From assembly GCA_950097015.1 (NCBI GenBank), contig CATNEN010000012.1, positions 2,349,501 through 2,413,500 on the forward strand: 64,000 nucleotides of DNA, written 5' to 3'. Source of the stretch: Macrostomum hystrix (taxonomy: Eukaryota > Platyhelminthes > Macrostomidae). The position numbers and the translations under genes are program-made. This document shows positions 24,752-36,594 of this stretch, piece by piece (the first letter of the stretch is position 1; each line of letters opens with the position of its first letter). Below the pieces are notes generated by a model that worked only from the letters and a program-made list of their open reading frames with translations, was not told the origin of the DNA and did no database searches.

Positions 24752-27700
24752 ATGTCCGACTGGCCAATCCTACGCGAGAAACTGTCGGCCCTAATGATGG
24801 CCACAGGCTGTTCCACCGGCACCAATCGATGCAGCAGCGGCGGCGGCCCTGGAACCCACCTGCTGCCCTGCGGCCACAGCCTCTGCTCCGACTGTCTGGC
24901 GGGCAAGCGTCCAGGCGGCGCGTTCCGCTGTCCGGGCTGTAACGGGCTTGTCCGCAGCGGCCCGAAGTCTGCCCAGGCCTACGACGCCCTGACGGAATCG
25001 TTGACTCTTGTCTGGGAGATGGCCGCTATGCTTGAAAAGGATGACGGCGACGCTGACAATAAGGCGGCCTCGGTGCGCCAGAGTATCGAGTCCTCCATCG
25101 ATAGAATGCGTGGCCTGATGTCTGAGCTGCGTCAGTTTGTTGACATCTCCGACTCCGCCGCCACCACCGCCGCCACCACCGCCGCCGCTGGCAAAGCTCC
25201 AGTAGGAACAGCCTCCGGACGGAAGCGCGGTGCAGCTGTTGAAAGTGACTCAGCCGAGGCAGCTTCTACGGAAGAAGCTAGAACTGATGAGGATAATAAC
25301 GATGATGTTGGAGAAAAAACTGCCACCCCGCCGGCTAAGATGACAAAGCAGAATAAAAGACAGTCGGGTCGAATCTCTGTTGGTAGCACGCCTCAGCAGT
25401 CGCAGGCTAGCGTCAGGGTAAGCTTCTAATAAACTGATTTTCTACTATACGCTCAGTCCACCACGTTTAGCTGCTCAATATCTTAATTGTTTAGCTGTTT
25501 GAGCTTGTCCTTCGCCCATTGAGGTTTTTGAGATATCACTCACTCATTCAGCTGTTTGAGTATATCACTCACTCATTCAGCTGTTTGAGCATATCACTCA
25601 CTCATTCAGCTGTTTGAGCATATCACTCACTCATTGAGTTGTTTGAGCATATCACTCACTCATTCAGCTGTTTGAGCATATCACTCACTCATTCAGCTGT
25701 TTGAGCATATCACTCACTCATTCAGCTGTTTGAGCATATCACTCACTCATTGAGTTGTTTGTGCATATCACTCACTCATTCAGCTGTTTGAGCATATCAC
25801 TCACTCATTCAGCTGTTTGAGCATATCACTCACTCATTCAGCTGTTTGAGCATATCACTCACTCTGGCGCATCGTCACTCGCCCTAGCAGCAGCAGGAGA
25901 GGAAAACTTTGACGCCTGCAAGCCGGAAGGAGCAGAAGAAGCCTCAGTCGGCAACGGATGATGCGGGTGCAGTTGGTCAGTTAAACAGCAGCCAGCCGGC
26001 AACACCGCTGCAGGAGCGGGACTCGGGCAACTCTGCTGGCCGTGCGGTGTCTGTCGCTCCGGCTGGCAAACGGCTGGCCAAGGAGGCGCGCATATCGCAA
26101 AGTCCCGGCCTGAACTATTCACAGCGCAGCGTTGGCAATATTGACAAGCGAAATCGCAAGGGCGAGACGCTGCTGCAGGTAAGAGTTGTGTTCTATACTT
26201 CACTGACAGCACACAGAATCCACACTGACAGCACACAGAATCCACACTGACAGCACACAGAATCCACACTGACAGCACACAGAATCCACACTGACAGCAC
26301 ACAGAATCCACACTGACATCACACAGAATCCACACTGACAGCACACAGAATCCACACTGACAGCACACAGAATCCACACTGACAGTAGGCAGTTACCAAT
26401 GACCGCTCTAGGTGGCCTGCATCCGCGGTGACCTAGCGAAGGCCACGCAGCTGCTGGCCGAAGGCGCTGATCCCAACAACAAGGACAACGCCGGCTGGAC
26501 GCCGCTGCACGAGTGCGTCAGTCGAGGCCACGTGGCGCTGGCCCGGCTGCTGCTGGAGAACGGCGCCAACGCCAATGTACCAGGCGGTGACAATGACACA
26601 CCGCTTCACGAGGCTGTTGAAACCGATCATCTGGAGATCGCTCGGCTGCTGATGCAGTACGGAGCTGACGCGGATCAGGTCAATTTGGCCGGGCGAACGC
26701 CAAGGTAATGCGTTTATTGTCTGTCTATTTTACTAACCATTTTTTTCTAGTTTGCATGTTTTTGTCTACTATTAGTAGTAGTTTTTTATATTAATCAATC
26801 GGCTAAAAACTAAGTTACTAACAGGCAGCTGTGCTTTCCCCTCTCCCATGCCTCTCTCGCCTCTCCCATGCCTCTCTCCCCACTCCCATGCCTCTCTCCC
26901 CTCTCCCATACCTCTCTCCCCTCTCCCATGCCTCTCTCCCCTCTCTTGTGCCTCTCTCCCCTGTCCCATGTCTCTCTCCCCTCTCCCATGCCTCTCTCCC
27001 CTCTCCCGTGCCTCTCTCCCCTGTCCCATGTCTCTCTCCCCTCTCCCATGCCTCTCCCCTCTCCCGTGCCTCTCTCCCCTGTCCCATGTCTCTCTCCCCT
27101 CTCCCATGCCTCTCCCCTCTCCCGTGCCTCTCTCCCCTGTCCCATGTCTCTCTCCCCTCTCCCATGCCTCTCCCCTCTCCCGTGCCTCTCTCCCCTCTCC
27201 CATGCCTCTCTCCCCTGTTATTAATCAGTTTTGATTACTCAATCAGCTAAACACTAAATTACTAAACAGGCAGCTGTGTCGCAATCAAGCTATGCGTCAA
27301 GTTCTAGACCAGACCAAACCGATCGAAGGCCTCTCTAGCATCCAGTCGACTAGCGGCGCTGGCGCCATCTCGTCGTCGGCTGAGTCAGCCGCAGCCGCGG
27401 CCGCAGCCGCTGCCGCCGCCAGGCCGCCGCAGCTGGTTAGCACCGGCCTGTCCAATAAGGATCGAAAGCTGACTGTACAGCTGGCTGCAATGCTTGGCGG
27501 CACGTCGGCTGATGTTAGTACTGCAAGGGAATTACTTCGGTTAAATTTGGCGTTTTTTAACTGTTTTATGTACTCGATTTCGTTCCTCAAGCAATTGTTG
27601 TCCATTAGCATTCCCAGATCCCAAACTATTTATCCGAACTGATTCCAAATATATTCCAAAATACTCCAAACTGTTTTCTAAGTTAAAAACTCTTGCCAGG

Positions 27701-30328
27701 TCTCTAATCAATTATGTTCCACATTTCCTATCGATCCCAAAATGTTTCTGGATTTCAAATCGATCCCAAAATCTTTCTGGATTTCCAATCGATCCCAAAA
27801 CCTTTCTGGATCTCCAATCGAATCCCAAAATCTCCCTAGATCTCTAATCGATCCCAAAATTTTTCCAGATCCTCAATCGATCGCAAAATATTCTCAGATC
27901 CTCAATCGATCCCTATATTTTCCCAGATCTCTAATCCATCCTAAAATTTTCCCAGATCCTCAATCGATCCCAAAATCTTCCTAGATCTCTAATCGATCCC
28001 AAAATTTTCCCAGATCCTCAATCGATCCCAAAATTTTCCCAGATCCTCAATCGATCCCAAAATCTTCCCAAGTCTCTAATCGATCCCAAAATCTTCCGAG
28101 ATCTCTAATCGATTCCAAAATCTCCCCAGATCTCTAATCGATCCCAAAATTTTCCCAGATGCTCAATCGATCCCAAAATATTCCCAGATCCTCACTCTTT
28201 CCCAAAACCTTCCCGGATTGTCAATCGATCCTAAAATTTTCCCAGATCCTCAATCGATCCCAAAATTTTCCCAGATACTCAATCGATCCTAAAATTTTCC
28301 AGATACTCAATCGATCCTAAAATTATCCCAGATCCTCAAACGATTCCAAAATCTTCCCAGACCACCAATCGATTTCCAAAACTTTCCCAGATGTCCAATC
28401 GATCCCAAAAATTTCCCAAATCCTCAATCGATCCAAAATTTTCCTAGATCTCCAATCGATCCCCAAGTCTTTCCTGATCCTGAATCGATCCTCAAAAGCT
28501 TCCTATAATTTCCAATACGTTCTGTTCCGTATAGAAATGTTTAGGCCAGGTGTAAAGCCATTGACACACCACCGCAGTTATTGCGCGGCGCATCTTAAGG
28601 CTTGTGTACAGCTGTTCAGTCCATTGGGGTAGGCCGCTAGGTCAGAAATCTTTAGCTATATCTGTTTTCCATATTTATTTTCTCCTCAGAGTTGTTAGTC
28701 CGAATGCGCAGAATTAGCTAAGCAAGTTATAATTAAAAATAAATGGGATTCTTGCATTTCTCTAGTCAGTGCAAAACGACACCACACACCTGGTGACCTC
28801 CGTGGATGAGCGAGGCTCCGCGCCGCGCACGCTAAAATTTCTTGAAGCTGCCGCACTCGGCCGATGGATTGTCAGCTTTGAATGGGTTCAGCAGTGCGCC
28901 AATGCCAGGACTCGCGTCTCCGAGGAGCCCTTCGAGGTGGCGGGCACCTGCACCCTGCCGGATACTGGCGGCCCAAGACGCTCCAGACTCAACCGGCTGC
29001 AGGTGAGGGCTCGATACAACTGCTTCAACTGGGCTGTCATTAACTTACTTGGGATTCAGTGAGCTGTCATTAACCTAAATGGGATTCAGTGAGCTGTCAT
29101 TAACCTACTTGGGATTCAGTGAGCTGTCATTAACCTGCTTGGGTTTCAGTGAGCTGTCATTAACCTACATGGGTTTCAGTGAGGTGTCATTAACCTACTT
29201 GGGTTTCAGTGAGCTGTCATTAACCTACTTGGGTTTCAGTGAGCTGTCATTAACCTAAATGGAATTCAGTGAGCTGTCATTAACCTACTTGGGATTCAGT
29301 GAGGTGTCATTAACCTACTTGGGTTTCAGTGAGCTGTCATTAACCTACTTGGGTTTCAGTGAGCTGTCATTAACCTGCTTGGGTTTCAGTGAGCTGTCAT
29401 TAACCTAAATGGAATTCAGTGAGCTGTCATTAACCTAAATGGGTTTCAGTGAGCTGTCATTAACCTACTTGGGATTCAGTGAGGTGTCATTAACCTACTT
29501 GGGATTCAGTGAGCTGTCATTAACCTAAATGGGATTCAGTGAGCTGTCATTAACCTAAATGGGTTTCAGTGAGCTGTCATTAACCTACTTGGGTTTCAGT
29601 GACCTGTCATTAACCTACATGGGTTTCAGTGAGCTGTCATTAACCTACTTGGGATTCAGTGAGGTGTCATTAACCTACTTGGGATTCAGTGAGGTGTCAT
29701 TAACCTACTTGGGATTCAGTGAGGTGTCATTAACCTACTTGGGATTCAGTGAGGTGTCATTAACCTACTTGGGATTCAGTGAGGTGTCATTAACCTACTT
29801 GGGTTTCAGTGAGGTGTCATTAACCTACTTGGGTTTCAGTGAGCTGTCATTAACCTACTTGGGTTTCAGTGAGCTGTCATTAACCTACTTGGGTTTCAGT
29901 GAGCTATCTTTCCAACTCATAATCCAACTCAGGGCCTGCCTCCGCTGCTCAACGGTTGCCATTTTCACCTGGATGCGGCCAGCGTGGGACCCAGTGCGAA
30001 TCCGTCGCGCCAGGAGCTCGGCCGCCTCATCAGCATGGCTGGCGGCATGCTGGTTGCTCGCGAGCCGAAGCCGGGCTTCTTGCAGGATTTTGTCTGGTCC
30101 AAGCCCTTCCACGCGGCCAAGGGCTCCCAGCTGTCCAGTTGCGCTGTTGTGATTCTATTCGATGCTAAACAGCTGCAGCAGCAGCAGCAGCAGCAGTCTG
30201 GTTTGGGTTCCAAGAAGAAAGCCGGCAGTGTCGTCGCGAACGCCAATCGTCCAGAGATTGAAGGCGTACTGTACAGATCTATCGACTGGCTGATGGACTG
30301 CCTGACTCGGTTTGAACTAGCCGACTGA
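24752..30328 (+). CDS. BARD1: BRCA1-associated RING domain protein 1 homologue (six exons, complete)
   Basis: Nuclear partner of BRCA1 in a RING-RING E3 ubiquitin ligase acting in DNA-break repair. Exons: 24752-25417, 25888-26178, 26412-26704, 27270-27513, 28766-29002 and 29933-30328. Reading phase is kept throughout, giving about 708 residues against 777 in human. The RING spans residues 20-63 (C20, C27, C40, H42, C45, C48, C60, C63); the first Cys pair is spaced x6 instead of x2. A Ser/Thr/Lys-rich linker follows. Ankyrin repeats start in exon 2 with RKGETLLQ and continue with DNAGWTPLHECVSRGH and DNDTPLHEAVETDHLEIARL. BRCT1 spans exons 4-5 (LVSTGLSNKDRKL, DTTHLVTSVDE, GRWIVSFEWVQQC). GGPRRSRLNRLQ matches the human BRCT linker, and BRCT2 is exon 6 (SIDWLMDCLTRFEL). 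Exon 4 has a polyalanine run and exon 6 polyglutamine. All five introns carry their own tandem array. Confidence 0.94.
25540..25863 (+). repeat. 29-bp satellite in BARD1 intron 1
   Basis: About 11 copies with core gagcatatcactcactcatt. Each ends in cactcattcag, a 3'-splice-site-like string in the sense of the gene. Confidence 0.93.
26205..26383 (+). repeat. 22-bp satellite in BARD1 intron 2
   Basis: About eight copies with core cagcacacagaatccacact, filling most of the 233-bp intron. Confidence 0.93.
26835..27222 (+). repeat. C/T-rich satellite in BARD1 intron 3
   Basis: Units of 15-20 bp around cctctctcccctctcccatg, pure pyrimidine apart from one or two G/A per unit. Flanked on both sides by copies of the intron's own 3' splice region (see findings). 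Confidence 0.92.
27715..28505 (+). repeat. 28/29-bp satellite in BARD1 intron 4
   Basis: About 27 diverged copies with core ttttcccagatcctcaatcg. Each unit contains a good 3'-splice-site-like ttttcccag. Confidence 0.92.
28506..28765. other. Remainder of BARD1 intron 4
   Basis: Contains a short copy of the dispersed tgtacagctgttcagtcca motif at 28604-28622. No gene. Confidence 0.5.
29035..29912 (+). repeat. 30-bp satellite in BARD1 intron 5
   Basis: About 29 copies with core gtcattaacctacttgggtt followed by tcagtgagct. It occupies nearly all of the intron, from 33 bp after the donor to 20 bp before the acceptor. The period is a multiple of 3, so an open frame runs through, but the flanking exons splice cleanly without it. 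Confidence 0.95.
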
Positions 30329-30554
30329 CTCAGTCTTTAATGCGGCCATCGAACTTCAGAACCAGTCTCTGCGTTGTCCTTAGCTTGCTAACCGTGTTCT
30401 ACTAATCGCTGTTGTGCCTCTTGTACGCTCGTATTTAGCAGCTCCTGTAACTGATGCTGGGCTTTGATTTTTCACCTTTGCAACAAAACTTCATGCTACC
30501 AATTTCACCCCAATTTTTACACTTTACATTTCCCCATGTCCACCTCATTAAGCC

Positions 30555-30560
30555 ATTAAA
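30555..30560 (+). terminator. Probable BARD1 poly(A) signal ATTAAA
   Basis: ATTAAA 227 nt after the BARD1 stop. It is the last signal before the 17-bp array begins about 8 nt later. Confidence 0.45.
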
Positions 30561-30567
30561 TTGCCCA

Positions 30568-33130
30568 CGGGTTGTAGCCCAGGAGGGGTTGTAGTCTAGT
30601 AGGGGTTGTAGCCCAGGAGGGGTTGTAGTCTAGTAGGGGTTGTAGTCTAGTAGGGGTTGTAGTCTAGTAGGGGTTGTAGCCTAGGAGGGGTTGTAGTCTA
30701 GTAGGGGTTGTAGTCTAGTAGGGGTTGTAGCCCTAGGAGGGGTTGTAGTCTAGGAGGGGTTGTAGTCTAGTAGGGGTTGTAGCCTAGGAGGGGTTGTAGT
30801 CTAGTAGGGGTTGTAGTCTAGTAGGGGTTGTAGTCTAGTAGGGGTTGTAGTCTAGTAGGGGTTGTAGTCTAGTAGGGGTTGTAGTCTAGTAGGGGTTGTA
30901 GTCTAGTAGGGGTTGTAGTCTAGTGGGGGTTGTAGTCTAGTAGGGGTTGTAGTCTAGTAGGGGTTGTAGTCTAGTGGGGGTTGTAGTCTAGTAGGGGTTG
31001 TAGTCTAGTAGGGGTTGTAGTCTAGTAGGGGTTGTAGTCTAGTAGGGTTTGTAGTCAAGTAGGGGTTGTAGTCTAGTAGGGGTTGTAGTCTAGTGGGGGT
31101 TGTAGTCTAGTAGGGGTTGTAGTCAAGTAGGGGTTGTAGTCTAGTAGGGGTTGTAGTCTAGTGGGGGTTGTAGTCTAGTAGGGGTTGTAGTCTAGTAGGG
31201 GTTGTAGTCTAGTAGGGGTTGTAGTCTAGTAGGGTTTGTAGTCAAGTAGGGGTTGTAGTCTAGTAGGGGTTGTAGTCTAGTAGGGGTTGTAGTCTAGTAG
31301 GGGTTGTAGTCTAGTAGGGGTTGTAGTCTAGTAGGGGTTGTAGTCTAGTAGGGGTTGTAGTCTAGTGGGGGTTGTAGTCTAGTAGGGGTTGTAGTCTAGT
31401 AGGGGTTGTAGTCAAGTAGGGGTTGTAGTCTAGTAGGGGTTGTAGTCTAGTAGGGGTTGTAGTCTAGTAGGGGTTGTAGTCTAGTAGGGGTTGTAGTCTA
31501 GTGGGGGTTGTAGTCTAGTAGGGGTTGTAGTCTAGTAGGGGTTGTAGTCTAGTAGGGGTTGTAGTCTAGTAGGGGTTGTAGTCTAGTAGGGGGTTGTAGT
31601 CTAGTAGGGGTTGTAGTCTAGTGGGGGTTGTAGTCTAGTAGGGGTTGTAGTCTAGTGGGGGTTGTAGTCTAGTAGGGGTTGTAGTCTAGTAGGGGTTGTA
31701 GTCTAGTAGGGGTTGTAGTCTAGTAGGGGTTGTAGTCTAGTAGGGGTTGTAGTCTAGTAGGGGTTGTAGTCTAGTAGGGGTTGTAGTCTAGTAGGGGTTG
31801 TAGTCTAGTAGGGGTTGTAGTCTAGTAGGGGTTGTAGTCTAGTAGGGGTTGTAGTCTAGTAGGGGTTGTAGTCTAGTAGGGGTTGTAGTCTAGTAGGGGT
31901 TGTAGTCTAGTGGGGGTTGTAGTCTAGTAGGGGTTGTAGTCTAGTGGGGTTGTAGTCAAGTAGGGGTTGTAGTCTAGTAGGGGTTGTAGTCTAGTGGGGG
32001 TTGTAGTCTAGTAGGGGTTGTAGTCTAGTGGGGGTTGTAGTCTAGTAGGGGTTGTAGTCTAGTGGGGGTTGTAGTCTAGTAGGGGTTGTAGTCTAGTAGG
32101 GGTTGTAGTCTAGTAGGGGTTGTAGTCTAGTAGGGGTTGTAGTCTAGTAGGGGTTGTAGTCTAGTAGGGGTTGTAGTCTAGTGGGGGTTGTAGTCTAGTA
32201 GGGGTTGTAGTCTAGTGGGGGTTGTAGTCTAGTAGGGGTTGTAGTCTAGTAGGGGTTGTAGTCTAGTAGGGGTTGTAGTCTAGTAGGGGTTGTAGTCTAG
32301 TGGGGGTTGTAGTCTAGTAGGGGTTGTAGTCTAGTGGGGGTTGTAGTCTAGTAGGGGTTGTAGTCTAGTGGGGGTTGTAGTCTAGTAGGGGTTGTAGTCT
32401 AGTAGGGGTTGTAGTCTAGTAGGGGTTGTAGTCTAGTAGGGGTTGTAGTCTAGTAGGGGTTGTAGTCTAGTAGGGGTTGTAGTCTAGTAGGGGTTGTAGT
32501 CTAGTAGGGGTTGTAGTCTAGTAGGGGTTGTAGTCTAGTAGGGGTTGTAGTCTAGTAGGGGTTGTAGTCTAGTAGGGGTTGTAGTCTAGTAGGGGGTTGT
32601 AGTCTAGTAGGGGTTGTAGTCTAGTGGGGGTTGTAGTCTAGTAGGGGTTGTAGTCTAGTGGGGGTTGTAGTCTAGTAGGGGTTGTAGTCTAGTAGGGGTT
32701 GTAGTCTAGTAGGGGTTGTAGTCTAGTAGGGGTTGTAGTCTAGTAGGGGTTGTAGTCTAGTAGGGGTTGTAGTCTAGTGGGGGTTGTAGTCTAGTAGGGG
32801 TTGTAGTCTAGTGGGGGTTGTAGTCTAGTAGGGGTTGTAGTCTAGTGGGGGTTGTAGTCTAGTAGGGGTTGTAGTCTAGTAGGGGTTGTAGTCTAGTGGG
32901 GGTTGTAGTCTAGTGGGGGTTGTAGTCTAGTAGGGGTTGTAGTCTAGTAGGGGTTGTAGTCTAGTAGGGGTTGTAGTCTAGTGGGGGTTGTAGTCTAGTA
33001 GGGGTTGTAGTCTAGTGGGGGTTGTAGTCTAGTAGGGGTTGTAGTCTAGTAGGGGTTGTAGTCTAGTGGGGGTTGTAGTCTAGTAGGGGTTGTAGTCTAG
33101 TAGGGGTTGTAGTCTAGTAGGGGTTGTAGC
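30568..33130 (+). repeat. 17-bp G-rich satellite, main block (about 150 copies)
   Basis: Unit gtagtctagtaggggtt, with occasional gtgggggtt and gtcaagtag variants. The first about 160 bp contain the diverged gtagcccagg form that dominates the second block at 33898-34636. Confidence 0.97.
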
Positions 33131-33897
33131 TCATTTTCGTACCAATTTTGTCTCATTTTTCTTCCCATCCCCATAAGAATATTTGCAGGAGGGCTGCGGG
33201 CAATGGCACATCATTTGGTGACACTAGTCCCGCAGCCATAGAGGAGGCAATTCTGCCCATTCCGCTGACTCCTGAGCACAGATGCACACATACTGTAAGC
33301 AGGCACACGGTCACACAGGTGTGTACATCTGCCTTGACTTTCTCATGATCAGGCAGTGCACACTCTCACTGGGCCTCGGAGGTTGGTCCTCAAGGGCGTA
33401 AATTGCAGGACAAGCCCCCAAGCATTCTCACCGCGGCTGCATTCACTTACTGGTACTATTATTACTATTATTTATCTAGTGCATCTATGCCAGCTTAGTC
33501 AAAGCATTTCTCACTCAATAAGCAGCTTTTACAAGTAACAGACAAATTTCATTTTTTAGTTTTTATAGCAACAAATTTCAGCGACACCAATTTTACTTTT
33601 TCAAACGATCGATTGAAACGATCGATCGAGAAGCAACAAATAAGGCTAAAACAAAAATACATAATTGTGCAGTTAATAATTTGCCACCAGCGATCTGTTA
33701 CAGAGAAAATGCCTGCTGTCTTCAATGCTTGTCTCTTTTGGATTTAGCTCATTTTCTCTGATAGACTACTCATATTTGACGAGGAACGAGCTCGAAGTGC
33801 AGTGATTTGAGCTTACTGGGCGCCGGCCCCCAGTCCATGGACTGAACAGCTGTACACAGACAGTATTTGGAAGCTCCAAGTTTTTTAAAGAAACTTA
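33131..33897. other. Non-satellite segment splitting the 17-bp array
   Basis: Contains a truncated copy (33203-33440) of the SINE-like element found at 47668-47980, the (CGATCGATT)-like stretch near 33610, and at 33831-33856 an inverted copy of the tccatggactgaacagctgt motif. No gene recognised. Confidence 0.55.
33203..33440 (-). mobile_element. Truncated SINE-like copy
   Basis: About 230 bp align by eye with 47672-47890 (shared ggtgacactag, gctgactcctgagcac, cacacaggtgtgtacatctg, accgcggctgc). The tRNA-like head present in the other copy is missing here. Confidence 0.6.
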
Positions 33898-34636
33898 AGG
33901 AGGGGTTGTAGCCCAGGTGGGGTTGTAGCCTAGGAGGGTTTGTAGCCCAGGAGGGGTTATAGCCCAGGAGGGGTTGTAGCCTAGGAGGGGTTGTAGCCCA
34001 GGAGGGGTTATAGCCCCGGAGGGGTTGTAGCCTAGGAGGGGTTGTAGCCTAGGAGGGTTTGTAGCCCCGGAGGGGTTGTAGCCCAGGAGGGGTTGTAGCC
34101 TAGGTTGGGTTGTAGCCCAGGTGGGGTTGTAGCCCAGGAGGGGTTGTAGCCTAGGAGGGGTTGTAGCCCAGGAGGGGTTATAGCCTAGGAGGGGTTGTAG
34201 CCCAGGTGGGGTTGTAGTCTAGTAGGGGTTGTAGTCTAGTAGGGGTTGTAGTCTAGTGGGGGTTTTAGTCTAGTAGGGGTTGTAGTCTAGTAGGGGTTGT
34301 AGTCTAGTAGGGGTTGTAGTCTAGTAGGGGTTGTAGTCTAGTAGGGGTTGTAGTCTAGTAGGGGTTGTAGCCTAGGAGGGGTTGTAGCCCAGGAGGGGTT
34401 ATAGCCTAGGAGGGGTTGTAGCCCAGGTGGGGTTGTAGCCTAGGAGGGGTTCTAGCCTAGGTGGGGTTGTAGCCTAGGTGGGGTTGTAGCTCAGGTGGGG
34501 TTGTAGCCTAGGAGGGGTTCTAGCCTAGGTGGGGTTGTAGCCTAGGTGGGGTTGTAGCCTAGTTGGGGTTGTAGCCCAGGAGGGGTTGTAGCCTAGGAGG
34601 GGTTGTAGCCTAGGAGGGGTTGTAGCCTAGGAGGGC
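33898..34636 (+). repeat. 17-bp G-rich satellite, second block
   Basis: Same family as 30568-33130 but dominated by gtagcccagg and gtagcctagg variants, with a homogeneous gtctagtagg island at 34207-34370. Confidence 0.95.
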
Positions 34637-35344
34637 TGTGCTGTCGGCTGCACATCTGACCAATGGGGGCAGGTGTTATCAATTATTATTTGATTGATTA
34701 TTAAATCTAATTAATATTAGTTAGTTGATATTAATACAAAATATTAGATACAATTTTTTTTCATTTCTACTGGAAGTAGCGCTATTGGGGTGTTTTATTT
34801 TTTGAAGTCCTGTCGTATTTTATCTCGCCTAACATCTGTATCTTTTAGAATTGAGTTGAGTTTAACGAGATGTGAACAGGTTGGGCGAGTTCGGCTTGAG
34901 TGGAGCAGACAAGGCTCAACTCTGTAATTATCCCTATGATCGCTTTCAAGTTCTGTCTGACTCGATTCAAAGATGAGCTCCTCTGGGACTGCGATGTTGC
35001 TAGACTGAACGGAACGAATCTTTTGACTTCCTAACCCCTTTTCGATTTATCCCAATCCGGCCCAGCTCCACTATGGGGAATTCCCCGGCGCTCTGGTTGG
35101 CAACCGGGGCAGTAAAATAAAAAATTCGACCTCAATTTCGCATTTGTCGCTCTGGATTGGAAATTAATGGACCGCCCGGTCTCCCGCTGGCCATCTGTCC
35201 GCATGCTCATATCTAAAATGTTAAATCCCACAAAACTTATTCAGCTGCGGTCAATTCTTGTCAGCTGAGATGAGTTGATTTATGACGAATCGGAAATGTC
35301 ATGGATTAAAAAGCTATCGGGATTTTTAGTGGGAAAATCGGAGG
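34637..35344. other. Unassigned spacer
   Basis: No gene or element recognised. Confidence 0.45.
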
Positions 35345-36370
35345 TAAAAAATTTCGGAGTTTAGAAGTTTCGGAGCCAGGAAGTTTCGGAATTAGGAAGA
35401 TTCGGAATTAGGAAGTTTCGGAATTAGGAAGATTCGGAATTAGGAAGATTCGGAATTAGGAAGATTCGGAATTAGGAAATTTCGAAGCCAGGAAGATTCG
35501 GAATTAGGAAGTTTCGGAGTTAGAAAGTTTCGGAGTAAGGAAGTTTCGGAGTTAGGAAATTTCGAAGCCAGGAAGATTCGGAATTAGGAAGTTTCGGAGT
35601 TAGAAAGTTTCGGAATTAGGAAGTTACGGAGCCAGGAAGTTTCGGAATTAGGAAGATTCGGAATTAGGAAGTTTCGGAATTAGGAAGATTCGGAATTAGG
35701 AAGATTCGGAATTAGGAAGATTCGGAATTAGGAAATTTCGAAGCCAGGAAGATTCGGAATTAGGAAGTTTCGGAGTTAGAAAGTTTCGGAGTAAGGAAGT
35801 TTCGGAGTTAGGAAATTTCGAAGCCAGGAAGATTCGGAATTAGGAAGTTTCGGAGTTAGAAAGTTTCGGAATTAGGAAGTTACGGAGCCAGGAAGTTTCG
35901 GAATTAGGAAGATTCGGAATTAGGAAGTTTCGGAATTAGGAAGATTCGGAATTAGGAAATTTCGAAGCCAGGAAGATTCGGAATTAGGAAGTTTCGGAGT
36001 TAGAAAGTTTCGGAGTAAGGAAGTTTCGGAGTTAGGAAATTTCGAAGCCAGGAAGATTCGGAATTAGGAAGTTTCGGAGTTAGAAAGTTTCGGAATTAGG
36101 AAGATTCGGAATTAGGAAGTTTCGGAATTAGGAAGATTCGGAATTAGGAAATTTCGAAGCCAGGAAGATTCGGAATTAGGAAGTTTCGGAGTTAGAAAGT
36201 TTCGGAGTAAGGAAGTTTCGGAGTTAGGAAATTTCGAAGCCAGGAAGATTCGGAATTAGGAAGTTTCGGAGTTAGAAAGTTTCGGAGTAAGGAAGTTTCG
36301 GAGTTAGGAAGTTTCGGAGTTAGGAAGTTTCGGAGTTAGGAAGATTCGGAGTTAGGAAGATTCGGAGTTC
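35345..36370 (+). repeat. 16-bp satellite with higher-order structure
   Basis: Units such as gaattaggaagtttcg. Variant types (gaattag, gccag, gttag, gtaag) recur in the same order in blocks of roughly 200-240 bp, indicating higher-order repeats. Confidence 0.94.
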
Positions 36371-36594
36371 TCTCACTGAAGTTTCTGAGAAGATCTTGTC
36401 TGCCGCAGATCGCAAACCCATCAACATGCCGGCCGGCCTGTGCCATTTAGAGTTTTTCTGCTCAAAGCATTTTTCATGAAGATTCTAATTCTATGACCCG
36501 GACGGACACAATATGAGTTTAGACTGCCCCATCCTGTGTTAATCCTAACTATGGAAGTCATGCGGGCTGCACTGTTGCTGGTGTTTCAACAAAA

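Noticed and set aside
26772-27250. Arg/Glu/Gly-rich and Leu/Pro/Ser-rich frames on both strands
   Set aside because: They are by-products of the pyrimidine-rich array inside BARD1 intron 3.
29559-30152. Open frame joining the 30-bp intron array to BARD1 exon 6 region
   Set aside because: Exons 5 and 6 splice in phase 0 and match BARD1. The read-through frame is not the BARD1 frame in exon 6.
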